NCBI GenBank assembly: GCA_965213845.1
Contig: CBDCAI010000005.1
Coordinates: 919,144-983,143, forward strand
Direction of reading: 5' to 3'
Length of the DNA stretch: 64,000 nt
Origin: JBBROS01 sp965213845
GTDB lineage: Bacteria > Pseudomonadota > Alphaproteobacteria > Acetobacterales > Acetobacteraceae
A model generated the notes under the pieces. The model was not told the origin of the DNA, made no database searches, and worked only from the letters and a program-made list of their open reading frames with translations. Of the stretch, positions 1-8,522 are shown in pieces. Position numbers and translations under genes: made by a program. Each line of letters starts with the position of its first letter. The first letter of the stretch is position 1.

Positions 1-75
1 CACGACGATGGAGTTGGCGAGCGGCTCCGGCAGGGGGTAGGCCAGGTGGAAGCCGCGGATGGCGGTGACCTTCAT
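1..75 (-). CDS. Enolase-superfamily (mandelate racemase/muconate lactonizing-like) enzyme, N-terminal fragment
   Basis: Only the first 25 codons are inside the window; the gene runs leftward off the edge. The N-terminus begins MKVTAIRGFHLAYPLPEP, the pattern of the capping-domain start of mandelate racemase/muconate lactonizing enzyme family proteins, which abstract an alpha-proton from a carboxylate substrate using a metal-stabilised enolate. The start ATG overlaps the stop of the upstream MFS carrier gene by four bases (ATGA), so the two are probably translationally coupled and the carrier may import the substrate. No catalytic residue is visible, so the specific reaction cannot be named. 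Confidence 0.55.
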   Translation of the reverse strand, partial: MKVTAIRGFHLAYPLPEPLANSIVV

Positions 76-1412
76 GCGGCGCCGGGCCCTTTCGACAACA
101 GGCGGAAGTTCGCGGGCGCGAGCACGTCGTGCATGCGGCGGCCGAGCAGGATGGCGACCAGGGCCGCGCCGGCCACGACCGCGGCGAGGAACAGCAGCGA
201 CAGGGTGAACGAGCCCGTGGCGTCCCGCACGTAGCCGATGACGAACGGCCCGGCGAACCCGCCGGTGCTGCCGGCCGAATTGATCAACGCCAGGCCCGCG
301 GCGCTGGCGGTGCCGGTCAGCAGCGCCGTCGGCAGCGTCCAGACGGAGGGCGACGCCGCCGCGATGCCCGCGGTGCCGATCACGAGGCCGAGCAGCCCCA
401 GGACCGGCGACGTGGTCATGGCCGTGAGCACGAAGCCACAGGCGGCGCACAGGAACGGGACGGCGACATGGGCGACGCGCGCGCCGGTGCGGTCGGCGTT
501 CCAGCCGGCGAACAGCGTGGCCCCCACGGCGGCAGCGGCGGGGATGGCGGTGACCCAGCCCACCTGCATGGTGGTGAGGCCGAAGCCTTTGACGATCTGC
601 GGCATCCAGATGGCCGCCCCGGTCGTGCCGATGACCAGGCCCAGCGCGATCAGGCACATGGCCAGCACGCGCCCGTCGGTCATGGCGCCCCAGATGGAGA
701 ATTTTTCCACCGTCTCCCGGGCTGCCCGTTCCCGGGCCAGCAGGTCGATGAGCACGGTCTTCTCGTGCGCGGTCAGGAAGCGGGCCTCGGCGGGGCGGCT
801 GGGCAGGGCGAACCACACGACGACGCCCATGACGACGGCCGGCGCGCCCTCGATGACGAACATCCATTGCCAGGCGTGCATCCCGGCGATGCCGTCCATG
901 TGCTCGAGGATGAACGACGACAGCGGCGCGCCCACGACCGAGGACAGCGGCGGCGCGATCTGCGTCAGGCCGTAGATGCGGGCGCGGTAGGCGCGGGGGA
1001 ACCACAGCGTGCAATAGAACAGCAGGCCCGGGAAGAAGCCGGCCTCGGCTGCCCCCAACGCCACGCGGATGGCGTAGAAGCTGTCGCGGTCCCACACGAA
1101 GGCGGTGCAGGCGGAGATGATGCCCCAGGTGATCATGATCCGCGCGATCCAGGCGCGGGCGCCGACGCGGGCCAGGACCAGGTTGCTCGGGATCTCGAAC
1201 AGCACGTAGCCCAGGAAGAACAGGCCGGCGCCGGTGCCGAAGACGGTGGCGGAGAAGTGCAGGTCGGCGTTCATCCTCAACGCGGCGAAGCCGATGTTCA
1301 CGCGGTCGAGGAAGGCGGCGAAGTAGCACAGCATCAGCAACGGGATGATGCGGTTGCGGACCTTGGCCAGAATGGCGACGTGTTCGGCAGTGAGCCCGCC
1401 GGTCGGTTCCAT
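72..1412 (-). CDS. MFS transporter, anion:cation symporter (ACS, tartrate/phthalate-like) family
   Basis: A 446-residue inner-membrane carrier. After a hydrophilic start the sequence LLMLCYFAAFLDRVNIGFAA is the typical first transmembrane helix and the DRxN motif of the ACS family; EIPSNLVLARVGARAW follows helix 2-3. About twelve hydrophobic segments are spread over two halves, with a hydrophilic central loop near residues 205-235. The chosen ATG at 1412 has a GGGAGG ribosome site just upstream; the open frame continues further upstream only as a shadow of the neighbouring gene. It overlaps the downstream enolase-superfamily gene by four bases, which suggests uptake of a sugar acid or aromatic acid for that enzyme. 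The substrate is inference. Confidence 0.85.
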   Translation of the reverse strand: MEPTGGLTAEHVAILAKVRNRIIPLLMLCYFAAFLDRVNIGFAALRMNADLHFSATVFGTGAGLFFLGYVLFEIPSNLVLARVGARAWIARIMITWGIISACTAFVWDRDSFYAIRVALGAAEAGFFPGLLFYCTLWFPRAYRARIYGLTQIAPPLSSVVGAPLSSFILEHMDGIAGMHAWQWMFVIEGAPAVVMGVVVWFALPSRPAEARFLTAHEKTVLIDLLARERAARETVEKFSIWGAMTDGRVLAMCLIALGLVIGTTGAAIWMPQIVKGFGLTTMQVGWVTAIPAAAAVGATLFAGWNADRTGARVAHVAVPFLCAACGFVLTAMTTSPVLGLLGLVIGTAGIAAASPSVWTLPTALLTGTASAAGLALINSAGSTGGFAGPFVIGYVRDATGSFTLSLLFLAAVVAGAALVAILLGRRMHDVLAPANFRLLSKGPGAA

Positions 1413-1541
1413 GACGCCTCCCGGGCGTGGTTCTAGTGGCATCGATGCGGTCGTTGCCGCCGCGCCATGAACGCACCGCGGCCCGAGGCTTGTCAACGCT
1501 GCGGGCGGGCGCAGGATGGCGGCGGGACAGGGAGGTGCGGC

Positions 1542-2342
1542 GTGACGAAGCCCGGGGAACACGAAGTCTACGCCATCCGCTACGCGAGCCGGATGGCGCG
1601 GCGGTCGGACATGTTCATCGGCGGCGACCCGCATGACGGGCCGCTGGCGATGGACTACTTCGTGTGGCTGATCGTGGCGGATGGGCGCCCGGTGGTGGTG
1701 GACACCGGCTTCAATGCCGAGGTCGCGGCGCGGCGGCAGCGGGCGCACCTGCGTTGCCCGATCGAGGCGCTCAGGCTGCTGGGCGTGGACCCGGCCTCGG
1801 TCGCGGACGTGGTCCAGACGCACCTGCACTACGACCACGTCGGCAACTTCGACAAGCTGCCGAACGCGACGTTCCACCTGCGGGAGGCGGAGATGCACTT
1901 CGCGGTGGGGCGGCACATGCGGCATGGCCACCTGCGGCAGTCCTACGAGGTGGAGGACGTGGTGGGGATGGTGCGGGCGAACTATGCCGGGCGTGTGCGG
2001 TTCCACGATGGCGTCGTGGCGTTGGCACCGGGGATCGAGCTGCACCCGGCGCCGGGGCATTCGCCGGGGCTGCAGTTCGTGCGGGTGCATACGGCGCGCG
2101 GCTGGGTGGTGCTGGCGTCGGACGTGACGCACTACTACGAGAACATGGAGAGCGGCCGGCCGTTCACCGTGGCGGTCGATCTGGCGCAGATGCTGGACGG
2201 GTTCGACCTGCTGCGGGCGGCGGCGCCCACGCCCGCCCATATCGTGCCGGGCCATGATCCCCAGGTAATGCAGCGCTATGCGCCGCCCCGCCCGGAGCTG
2301 GAGGGAATCGTGGTCCGCCTGGACGTGCCGCCCCGCGCCTGA
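1542..2342 (+). CDS. MBL-fold metallo-hydrolase, N-acyl-homoserine-lactonase-like
   Basis: A 266-residue metallo-beta-lactamase-fold hydrolase. The dinuclear zinc site is complete: HLHYDH (HxHxDH), a histidine in PGHSPG, an aspartate in LASDVTHYY and a final histidine in VPGHDP. The HLHYDHVGN form and the short length are those of the AttM/AiiA lactonase branch, which opens lactone rings, including acyl-homoserine lactones; a different lactone or ester is equally possible. The GTG at 1542 is preferred over an upstream ATG at 1467 because GGAGG lies six bases before it and the extra N-terminus is Cys/Gly/Arg-rich low-complexity sequence. It is divergent from the MFS gene and convergent with the histidine kinase. 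Confidence 0.8.
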   Translation: MTKPGEHEVYAIRYASRMARRSDMFIGGDPHDGPLAMDYFVWLIVADGRPVVVDTGFNAEVAARRQRAHLRCPIEALRLLGVDPASVADVVQTHLHYDHVGNFDKLPNATFHLREAEMHFAVGRHMRHGHLRQSYEVEDVVGMVRANYAGRVRFHDGVVALAPGIELHPAPGHSPGLQFVRVHTARGWVVLASDVTHYYENMESGRPFTVAVDLAQMLDGFDLLRAAAPTPAHIVPGHDPQVMQRYAPPRPELEGIVVRLDVPPRA

Positions 2343-2364
2343 CGGAGCGGTCCCGGGGTCAGGC
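2337..2364. terminator. Inverted repeat containing both convergent stop codons
   Basis: GCCTGAC at 2337-2343 is exactly repeated in inverse as GTCAGGC at 2358-2364 with a 14-base, GC-rich loop. The stop of the metallo-hydrolase and the stop of the leftward histidine kinase lie in the two arms. There is no T-run, so this is a plausible bidirectional barrier or 3' end stabiliser and not a classical intrinsic terminator. Confidence 0.4.
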
Positions 2365-4824
2365 CGGGCTGAGGGCGGCGTCGGCCGTGGCGTCGAGCAC
2401 GTCACGGATGCATCGTGCGAGGTCATCGGCGCCGATGGGCTTGCGCAGCACGACCACGTCGGACGGGACGGTGGCGAGCCCGTCCGCCTCGGCGTATCCG
2501 GTGACGATGATGGCGGGCAGGCCCGGGCGGAGTTGACGGGCCTGGCGCACCAGCGCGCCGCCATCGATGCCCGGCATGGCGAAGTCGGTGACGATGATGT
2601 CGAGTTCCAGGTCCTGCCGAAGCAGCGCGGCCGCGGCCTCTCCGCTTCGGGCCGGGACGACGGTGAAGCCGGTCGTGCGCAGGACCTCGCTCATGACGGC
2701 CAGGAGGTCGGGCACGTCATCCACCAGCAGGATGCGGCCGGCACCCTGGAAGGTTGGCTTGGACCGCAGCGGCTCGGGCGCGCCGGCCGCGGCGATGGGC
2801 AGCCACAGCTCCACCCGCGTGCCGAGCCCTGGGGTGCTGCGGACGCGGAGCGCCCCGCCGGACTGGCGGGCGAATCCCTGGACCATGGACAGGCCGAGAC
2901 CCGATCCCTTGCCGACGCCCTTGGTGGTGAAGAAGGGTTCGCAGGCCTGCGCCAGCGTTTCCGGCGACATGCCCATGCCGTCATCCGACACGGTGAGCCG
3001 GATGTGACGGCCGGGCGCCAGGCCGTCGGGTGCGTCGGACGTGGCCTCGGCACAGCGCGCCTCGATCCCGAGGCGCCCGCCCTCGAGCATGGCGTCGCGG
3101 GCGTTAATGGACAGGTTGAGCAGCGCCGCCTCCAGCTGGGCCGCGTCGGCGAAGACGGGCGGGAGGTCCGGCTCGACATCGAGCTGGAGGGCGATGCGGG
3201 GCCCGAGGGTGCGCGACAGGATGCGCGTCAGCTGCGCCAGAAGCGCCGGGACCTCGATGGCGCGGGGTTCCAGCACCTGCTGGCGGGAGAAGGCGAGCAG
3301 GCTGTGGGTCAGGCGGGCCCCGCTTTCGCTGGCGGCCAGCGCCATGGCGGCGAAGTCGAGCGCGCGCGGCCGGTCCTGCACCTCGTCGATCAGCAGCTCG
3401 AGCGCGCCGAGCTGGGCCTGGAGCAGGTTGTTGAAGTCGTGCGCGACCCCCGCCGTCAGCTGGCCCACCGCCTCCATCCGTTGTGCCTGATAAAGCTGTG
3501 CCTCCGCTTCCCGCCGCTGGGTGATGTCGCGCATGACCAGGACGAAGCCCTGCCCGCCATCGAGCCTTCGGCCGGCCGCCTCGACCCAGAGCGTCGTTCC
3601 GTCCCGCCGCCGGGCGCGGTAGCCGACCGGCGGCGCGTGGCCGTGTGTGGCGATGCTGGCCAGGTTGGCCAGGAGCATCGGCCAGTCATCCGGATGGGCG
3701 ATCGCCTTCAGGTGGTCGCCCAGCAGCGCCTGGGGTGGGGTGAAGAGCAGGCGTTCGCTGGCCGGGGAGACCCAGATGTGGCGGAGGTCCGGGCCCAACT
3801 GGATGATGAGGTCCGTGCAGTTGTCGGCCAGCAGCCGGTACCGGCTTTCCCGCTGGTGCACCTCGCGCTCCGCCGCGTCCTGCAGTTCCAGTTGCCGGGC
3901 GAAGCGGATGCCGAGCACGGCGATGATCCCGGCGGTGCAGAGCGTCACGACCAGATGGAACAGGGCGTCGGCACGCCAGAGCGCCAGCACTTCGTCATGG
4001 CCATGGGCGACGGTGATGACGAGGTCGTACCCCTCGACCCGGTGGTAGCTGCCGCGATGTTCGACGTCGTCGATCACGGAGCGCGTCGCCCACGGACCAT
4101 GTGGGCTTTGTTTCAGCAGGGTCCGGTAGACGGGCCGCTCGCCGAGGTCTGCGCCGATGGCCGGCGTCTCCGGGTAGCGCGCCAGCAGGATGCCGTCGCT
4201 GCGTGACAGACCGATCATCCCGTCGGTCCCCAGGACGAAGCTGCGGTAGATCGCGGCGAGGGCTTCGGTCGGGATGGTGGCCACCACCACGCCGTTGAAG
4301 CGCCCATAGGGGCCATCGACCCGGCGTGACAACGTGATGATCCAGGTGCCGTCCACCATGCTGCGAAGCGGACGGCCGATGTGCAGGCCCCGATCGGGCT
4401 GTGCGCGATGACGCTGGAAGATGGCGAGGTCGGCGATCTCGCTCCGCCGGGCGGTGGTCGTGGCAGCCCAGGAACTGCCGGCGGCCGACACCCTGTCGCC
4501 CTGCGCATCGAAGGCCGAGAGGCCTCGCAGCATCGGGACGGAGGCCCCCTGGCGGGTGGCGATCGGCGGGTGGGTGGTGGCCGGTGCGGGCCCCGCCTCG
4601 AGGTCGGAGCGCATGTCGAGCAGCAAGGCGTCGGTCACGCGCAGCAGGTCGTGCGCGTGCAGGGCCAGCGACTGCGCCAGGTTCGCCGTCTCCACTTGGT
4701 TGGCGGCGAGCTGGATCTGCCGCGCCTGCCAGGTGCGCCACAGGTCGAGCCCGAGCAGCACCAGGCAGATGACGACCACGCAGGCGGCAAGCGTCCGGGG
4801 CGATGCCCCGGCACGCTTGGCCAC
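2359..4824 (-). CDS. Hybrid sensor histidine kinase (dCache-like sensor, PAS, HisKA, HATPase, receiver)
   Basis: A membrane-bound sensor of about 821 residues. Transmembrane helices lie near residues 12-29 and 287-307 and bracket a periplasmic PDC/dCache-type domain. A PAS domain follows (about 325-435), then the phospho-acceptor helix with GVAHDFNNLLQ (His about 462), an HATPase domain with the N-box NLSINARDAM and G-boxes DDGMGM and GSGLGLSMV, and a C-terminal receiver with ILLVDD and the phospho-acceptor Asp in IIVTDFAMPG. No in-frame ATG fits; GTG at 4824 is the first sensible start just after the preceding gene's stop, so the exact N-terminus is uncertain. It is the third gene of a leftward operon with a stand-alone receiver protein and a small protein, so it probably phosphorylates that receiver. 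The ligand is unknown. Confidence 0.85.
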   Translation of the reverse strand: MAKRAGASPRTLAACVVVICLVLLGLDLWRTWQARQIQLAANQVETANLAQSLALHAHDLLRVTDALLLDMRSDLEAGPAPATTHPPIATRQGASVPMLRGLSAFDAQGDRVSAAGSSWAATTTARRSEIADLAIFQRHRAQPDRGLHIGRPLRSMVDGTWIITLSRRVDGPYGRFNGVVVATIPTEALAAIYRSFVLGTDGMIGLSRSDGILLARYPETPAIGADLGERPVYRTLLKQSPHGPWATRSVIDDVEHRGSYHRVEGYDLVITVAHGHDEVLALWRADALFHLVVTLCTAGIIAVLGIRFARQLELQDAAEREVHQRESRYRLLADNCTDLIIQLGPDLRHIWVSPASERLLFTPPQALLGDHLKAIAHPDDWPMLLANLASIATHGHAPPVGYRARRRDGTTLWVEAAGRRLDGGQGFVLVMRDITQRREAEAQLYQAQRMEAVGQLTAGVAHDFNNLLQAQLGALELLIDEVQDRPRALDFAAMALAASESGARLTHSLLAFSRQQVLEPRAIEVPALLAQLTRILSRTLGPRIALQLDVEPDLPPVFADAAQLEAALLNLSINARDAMLEGGRLGIEARCAEATSDAPDGLAPGRHIRLTVSDDGMGMSPETLAQACEPFFTTKGVGKGSGLGLSMVQGFARQSGGALRVRSTPGLGTRVELWLPIAAAGAPEPLRSKPTFQGAGRILLVDDVPDLLAVMSEVLRTTGFTVVPARSGEAAAALLRQDLELDIIVTDFAMPGIDGGALVRQARQLRPGLPAIIVTGYAEADGLATVPSDVVVLRKPIGADDLARCIRDVLDATADAALSPA

Positions 4825-4856
4825 CTCGTTCGGTGCGTCCGTCGGGTCGCGAGGGC

Positions 4857-5612
4857 TCAGCGCGTGGAGCCGCACAGGCTCGGCCCGGCGAGGGCCACGG
4901 CCGGCCCGGTGGTGTCGAACAGCCTGCGGATGCGCGCGAAGAACTCTGCCCGGCGGAACGGCTTGGCCAGAAGATGCACCGATGGCGGCAACGATTGCAG
5001 CTCGTGCAGGTCCGGATAGCCGCTGATGACCAGCGCCCGAAGCCCCGGGTCGTTCTGGCAGGCCTCCATCACCAGGTCCCGGCCGGTCATGCCGGGCATC
5101 GCGTGGTCGGTCACCAGCAGGTCCACCGGCCGCGTCGCCAGGATCTGCAGCGCCTCTTCGCCGCTGGAGGCCACGGCGACGTCGAAGTCCGCCGCTTCCA
5201 GGAAGGCGCCGACCGTGACCAGAATGTCGGACGAGTCGTCGATCAGCAGCGCCTGCCGTCGGGTCTGCCCGGCTGGCACAGCCGTCGCGGCCGCGACGCC
5301 GGCCACCTCCGTCATCCAGCTGACGATCGCCTGGGCCTCCCGCGCCTCCCACTCCCGGCGGAGCGCGATATGGGTCCGCACCGCCTCATCCAGCAGCGCG
5401 GTGCGACGGTCGTTGCCGAGGTGTGGGGCGGGATACCCCAGCGACGTGTGATACCACTCCGTGATGGCGCCGGCCGCGTGGGCCAGGTCGGTCGGCGGAC
5501 GGGCCGGGCCCCGCGTCACGGCGTCGGCAGCACGGCGGAAGGCAGCCACCAGCGCCTCACCCGCCTCGGTTCGGGGCTGCTCGGGACGCATGGAATGGTC
5601 GGTGTCGGGCAT
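4857..5612 (-). CDS. Response-regulator receiver protein with extra N-terminal domain
   Basis: A protein of 251 residues. The C-terminal half (about 128-245) is a CheY-like receiver: LLIDDSSDIL gives the acidic pair, LLVTDHAMPG the phospho-acceptor Asp, ALVISGYP the switch region and LLAKPF the conserved Lys-Pro. There is no DNA-binding or enzymatic output domain. The N-terminal part (about 1-125) is soluble and helical, with a tryptophan- and histidine-containing stretch (AITEWYHTSLGYP) that I do not recognise. The ATG at 5612 has GGAGG seven bases upstream. It lies directly upstream of the hybrid kinase on the same strand and probably acts as a phosphorelay partner. Confidence 0.75.
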   Translation of the reverse strand: MPDTDHSMRPEQPRTEAGEALVAAFRRAADAVTRGPARPPTDLAHAAGAITEWYHTSLGYPAPHLGNDRRTALLDEAVRTHIALRREWEAREAQAIVSWMTEVAGVAAATAVPAGQTRRQALLIDDSSDILVTVGAFLEAADFDVAVASSGEEALQILATRPVDLLVTDHAMPGMTGRDLVMEACQNDPGLRALVISGYPDLHELQSLPPSVHLLAKPFRRAEFFARIRRLFDTTGPAVALAGPSLCGSTR

Positions 5613-5646
5613 GGTCGGGCCTCCGGGCTGGGTGGGTGGGGGCGGT

Positions 5647-5892
5647 TCAGGCGATCGCGGGGAACGCCGGCTCGCTGATCGGGACGGGAAGCGCGGGGGC
5701 GTCATCGTCGTTCAGGATCAACGCCAGGAGCCGGAGCGCGTCCGGGCCGTCGAACGACGGCACCGCGCCACGCTCCATCTGTTCGGCCAGCATCTGGGCC
5801 TGTGCGCCAATGATCAACCGCGCCCGCCGCAACGCCTCCGTCGAAAGGGAGACCTGTAGCGCGGGCGAGGATCGTTGCCATTCGGAATGCAT
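5647..5892 (-). CDS. Small conserved-looking protein heading a signalling operon
   Basis: An 81-residue soluble protein that I cannot assign to a family. It starts at an ATG with AAGGA nine to ten bases upstream and ends 35 bases before the receiver gene, so it is probably the first gene of the receiver/kinase operon. The middle (about 15-45) is a predicted amphipathic helix rich in Leu, Ala, Arg and Gln, and the tail is Pro/Ala-rich. Codon use resembles the neighbours. It could be a small regulator of the kinase, but nothing in the sequence shows this. Confidence 0.5.
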   Translation of the reverse strand: MHSEWQRSSPALQVSLSTEALRRARLIIGAQAQMLAEQMERGAVPSFDGPDALRLLALILNDDDAPALPVPISEPAFPAIA

Positions 5893-5964
5893 GCGTCCAT
5901 CCTTCGGGGCCGTCCTGGCCGATGCGGTGCGGGTGACACCACGGCAGACCTTGACCCGAAAAGG

Positions 5965-7122
5965 TTAAGGAAGCCTTGCCGAACCCTCCGTCCCGTCGAG
6001 CGTCGCCACCAGGCCCGCGAGCAGCCGCCCCCGCGTCACCAGGCTGTCCACCAGCAGATGCTCCTCCAGCGTGTGCCCGCCGTTGCCGAGCACCCCCAGG
6101 CCGTCCAGCGTCGGGATGCCCAGCGCGCCGGTGAAGTTGCCGTCCGAGCCGCCGCCGGCGCTGCGGTGCGGCAGCGGGATCCCGATCCGGCGGGCCAGGG
6201 TCAGCGCCTGGTCGTAGACGCCCATCGTGCCGGGCCCCGGCTCCCATACCGGGCGGGTCACGCCGCGGCGGACGGCCAAGGTGACGTCGTCCGCCGTGCC
6301 GGCCAAGGCAAGCATCCGGGCCACGCCGGCCTCGAGGTCGGGCTGCCGCTTGGCCATGCTCAGCACCTCGGCGGTGCAGGTGGTCGCCACGCAGTTCACC
6401 CATTGGCCGCCCCGCACGACACCCACGCTGAAGGTGCAGTCCTCGGTCGTCATCCCGTCGATCTCGATCATCCGGCGTGCCATGGCGCGGATGGCCGACC
6501 GGCCTTCGGACAGGCGGGCGCCGGCGTGGCTCGGGCGGCCGGTGGTGCTGATGTCGAACCGGGCGATGGCGTAGCGGCCGGTGGTGACCTCGTGGCCGGG
6601 GCCGCCGGGTTCGGGCACCAGGACGCAGGCGTGCCGGGCGGCCTCGGCCTCGATGAGGTCGCGGGTCGAGGGGGAGCCGACCTCCTCGTCGCTGGTGAAC
6701 AGTATCGTGACGGGCAGCGGGGTCTGAATCCCTGCGGCGGCCAGCTGCCGCATCGCCTCCAGCAGCAGCAGGTTGCCGCCCTTCATGTCGTAGATCCCAG
6801 GCCCGTAGCAGCGGTTGCCGTCGTGCCGCCAGGGCAGGGCCGCGAGCGTGCCGATGGGGTGGACGGTGTCCATGTGGCCCATCAGCAGAAGGCCGGGGAG
6901 GGCGGGGCTGGGGTGGGGAAAGGTGGCGCGGACGCAGCCGGCGAAGCCCATGCGGCCCGGGATGCGCTCGATGCGGGCGCCCATCATGGCCAGGTCGCGG
7001 GCGGCCAGGTCCATCATCCGTTCGACGGCGGCGGCGTCGAAGGTGGGGCTCTCGCATTCCACCCAGGGCCGCAGGTCCCGCAGCATGCGGGCGGAGTCGA
7101 ACGGGAGCTGGGTGGGGTCCAT
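5965..7122 (-). CDS. M20 family metallopeptidase, glutamate carboxypeptidase (CPG2)-like
   Basis: A 385-residue di-zinc amidohydrolase that removes C-terminal amino acids, often glutamate, from small peptides or folate-like compounds. The metal ligands and catalytic residues look intact: the HMD of LLLMGHMDTVHP, the bridging Asp in GIYDMKGG, the Glu pair in FTSDEEVGS, and a late histidine in GNGGHTLEEH. The lid/dimerisation domain starts near GRPSHAGARL. The ATG at 7122 carries a GAGG site; the open frame upstream is not coding-like. It is divergent from the polysaccharide export gene. No signal peptide is seen, so it is probably cytoplasmic. Confidence 0.85.
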   Translation of the reverse strand: MDPTQLPFDSARMLRDLRPWVECESPTFDAAAVERMMDLAARDLAMMGARIERIPGRMGFAGCVRATFPHPSPALPGLLLMGHMDTVHPIGTLAALPWRHDGNRCYGPGIYDMKGGNLLLLEAMRQLAAAGIQTPLPVTILFTSDEEVGSPSTRDLIEAEAARHACVLVPEPGGPGHEVTTGRYAIARFDISTTGRPSHAGARLSEGRSAIRAMARRMIEIDGMTTEDCTFSVGVVRGGQWVNCVATTCTAEVLSMAKRQPDLEAGVARMLALAGTADDVTLAVRRGVTRPVWEPGPGTMGVYDQALTLARRIGIPLPHRSAGGGSDGNFTGALGIPTLDGLGVLGNGGHTLEEHLLVDSLVTRGRLLAGLVATLDGTEGSARLP

Positions 7123-7297
7123 GGCGGCACCTCGCGGGGGTAGGGCAGGCGAACGGGACGGGCCCCGGTCGACAGGCCGAGTGGACCAGAGTACGGCGGC
7201 CCTCGCCAGCGCCCGGGCGGCTGGACAGGAGGCCGGCGACTGGCTACCGCTGTCGGGAACTCGTGCCGAACGATTCCGGCCTGCGCATGGAACCACT

Positions 7298-8503
7298 ATG
7301 ACCCGCATCCCGACCCGGCACCGCCGCCTTCCGGCCCTTGTCGTCCTGCTGGCTTCCGGCTGCAGCAGCCTGCCGACCTCGGGCCCCAGCAACACCCAGG
7401 TGGTGGACGAGCTGACGACGGGGCAGAACCCGCTGGGCGCCCGATTGGTGGAGATGACGCCTGCGGTGGTGCAGGCGCTGCGGGACCGGCCCGAGCGGTC
7501 GTTCAGCGTCATCGACCGGCTGCGGTCCAACCGGGCGGTGGACCGGCTGGGGCCAGGCGACGTGCTGACGGTGTCGATCTACGAGGCGGGAAACGCGCTG
7601 TTCGCGCCGCGCCGCACGTCGGCCGATGGCGACACGCCGACTTCGGGCTCGACGGCGGAGACCCTGCCGCGGGTGACGGTGGACCGGAACGGCACGATCA
7701 TGGTGCCCTATGCCGGCGAGATCAAAGTGTCGGGGCACACGACGACGGAGGTGCAGCGCATCATCCAGTCCCGCCTGGCGGATCGGACGGCGCAGCCGCA
7801 GGTGCTGGTCAGCCTCGTGCAGAATGGCAGCAACATCATCTATGTGTCGGGCGACGTTCGCAATCCCGGACGGTATCCGCTGACGCTGGCGCACGAGAAC
7901 CTGCTGGACATCGTGGCGCTGGCCGGCGGGCCGACGCATAGCCCGCAGGACACGGTGGTGAAGGTGAACCGCCGGGGCAAGGAGGCCTCGACGTCGTTGA
8001 CGCGGGTGCAGACGATCACCGAGGAGAACATTCCGGTGGAGCCGCAGGACCGCATCCAGGTGGACTACCTGCCGCGGTCGTACCTGTCGTTCGGCGCGAC
8101 GGGCCGGGTGGCGCAGATCCCGTTCGACGCGGCGCAGGTGTCGTTGGCCGAGGCCGTGGCCCGGGTGGGCGGGCTCGATGACAACCGGGCGAATCCCGAG
8201 GCGGTGTTCCTGTTCCGGTACGAGCGTCCGGCGAATGCGCAGACGCTGGGGCTGACCGCGCCCGGCACGGGTCTGCCGGTGCCGACGGCCGTGATCCCCG
8301 GCGCGATGCCTCAGGGCGTGCCGGTGGTCTACCAGGTCAACATGCGGGACCCGCAGACGTATTTCGCGATCCAGCAGTTCAGCATGCAGGACAAGGACCT
8401 GATCTACATCGCCAATGCGCCGACGGTGCAGATCTACAAGTTCCTGCAGCTGCTCTACACGCTCGCCAGCCCGGCCGTGACGGCGCGCGCCATCACCAAC
8501 TGA
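7298..8503 (+). CDS. Polysaccharide export outer-membrane lipoprotein (Wza/KpsD-like)
   Basis: A 401-residue protein with a lipoprotein signal: a basic start, a short hydrophobic core and the lipobox LASGC near residue 23. A poly-export (PES) domain follows (LGPGDVLTVSIYEAG...), then SLBB-type beta-grasp repeats (IYVSGDVRNPGRYPL and later). The family forms the octameric outer-membrane channel through which capsule or exopolysaccharide leaves the cell. It converges on the KpsT/KpsM/KpsE operon, with 19 bases between the stops, so the two transcription units together supply inner- and outer-membrane parts of one exporter. Confidence 0.88.
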   Translation: MTRIPTRHRRLPALVVLLASGCSSLPTSGPSNTQVVDELTTGQNPLGARLVEMTPAVVQALRDRPERSFSVIDRLRSNRAVDRLGPGDVLTVSIYEAGNALFAPRRTSADGDTPTSGSTAETLPRVTVDRNGTIMVPYAGEIKVSGHTTTEVQRIIQSRLADRTAQPQVLVSLVQNGSNIIYVSGDVRNPGRYPLTLAHENLLDIVALAGGPTHSPQDTVVKVNRRGKEASTSLTRVQTITEENIPVEPQDRIQVDYLPRSYLSFGATGRVAQIPFDAAQVSLAEAVARVGGLDDNRANPEAVFLFRYERPANAQTLGLTAPGTGLPVPTAVIPGAMPQGVPVVYQVNMRDPQTYFAIQQFSMQDKDLIYIANAPTVQIYKFLQLLYTLASPAVTARAITN

Positions 8504-8522
8504 GGCCGATGCGGGCCAGCCT

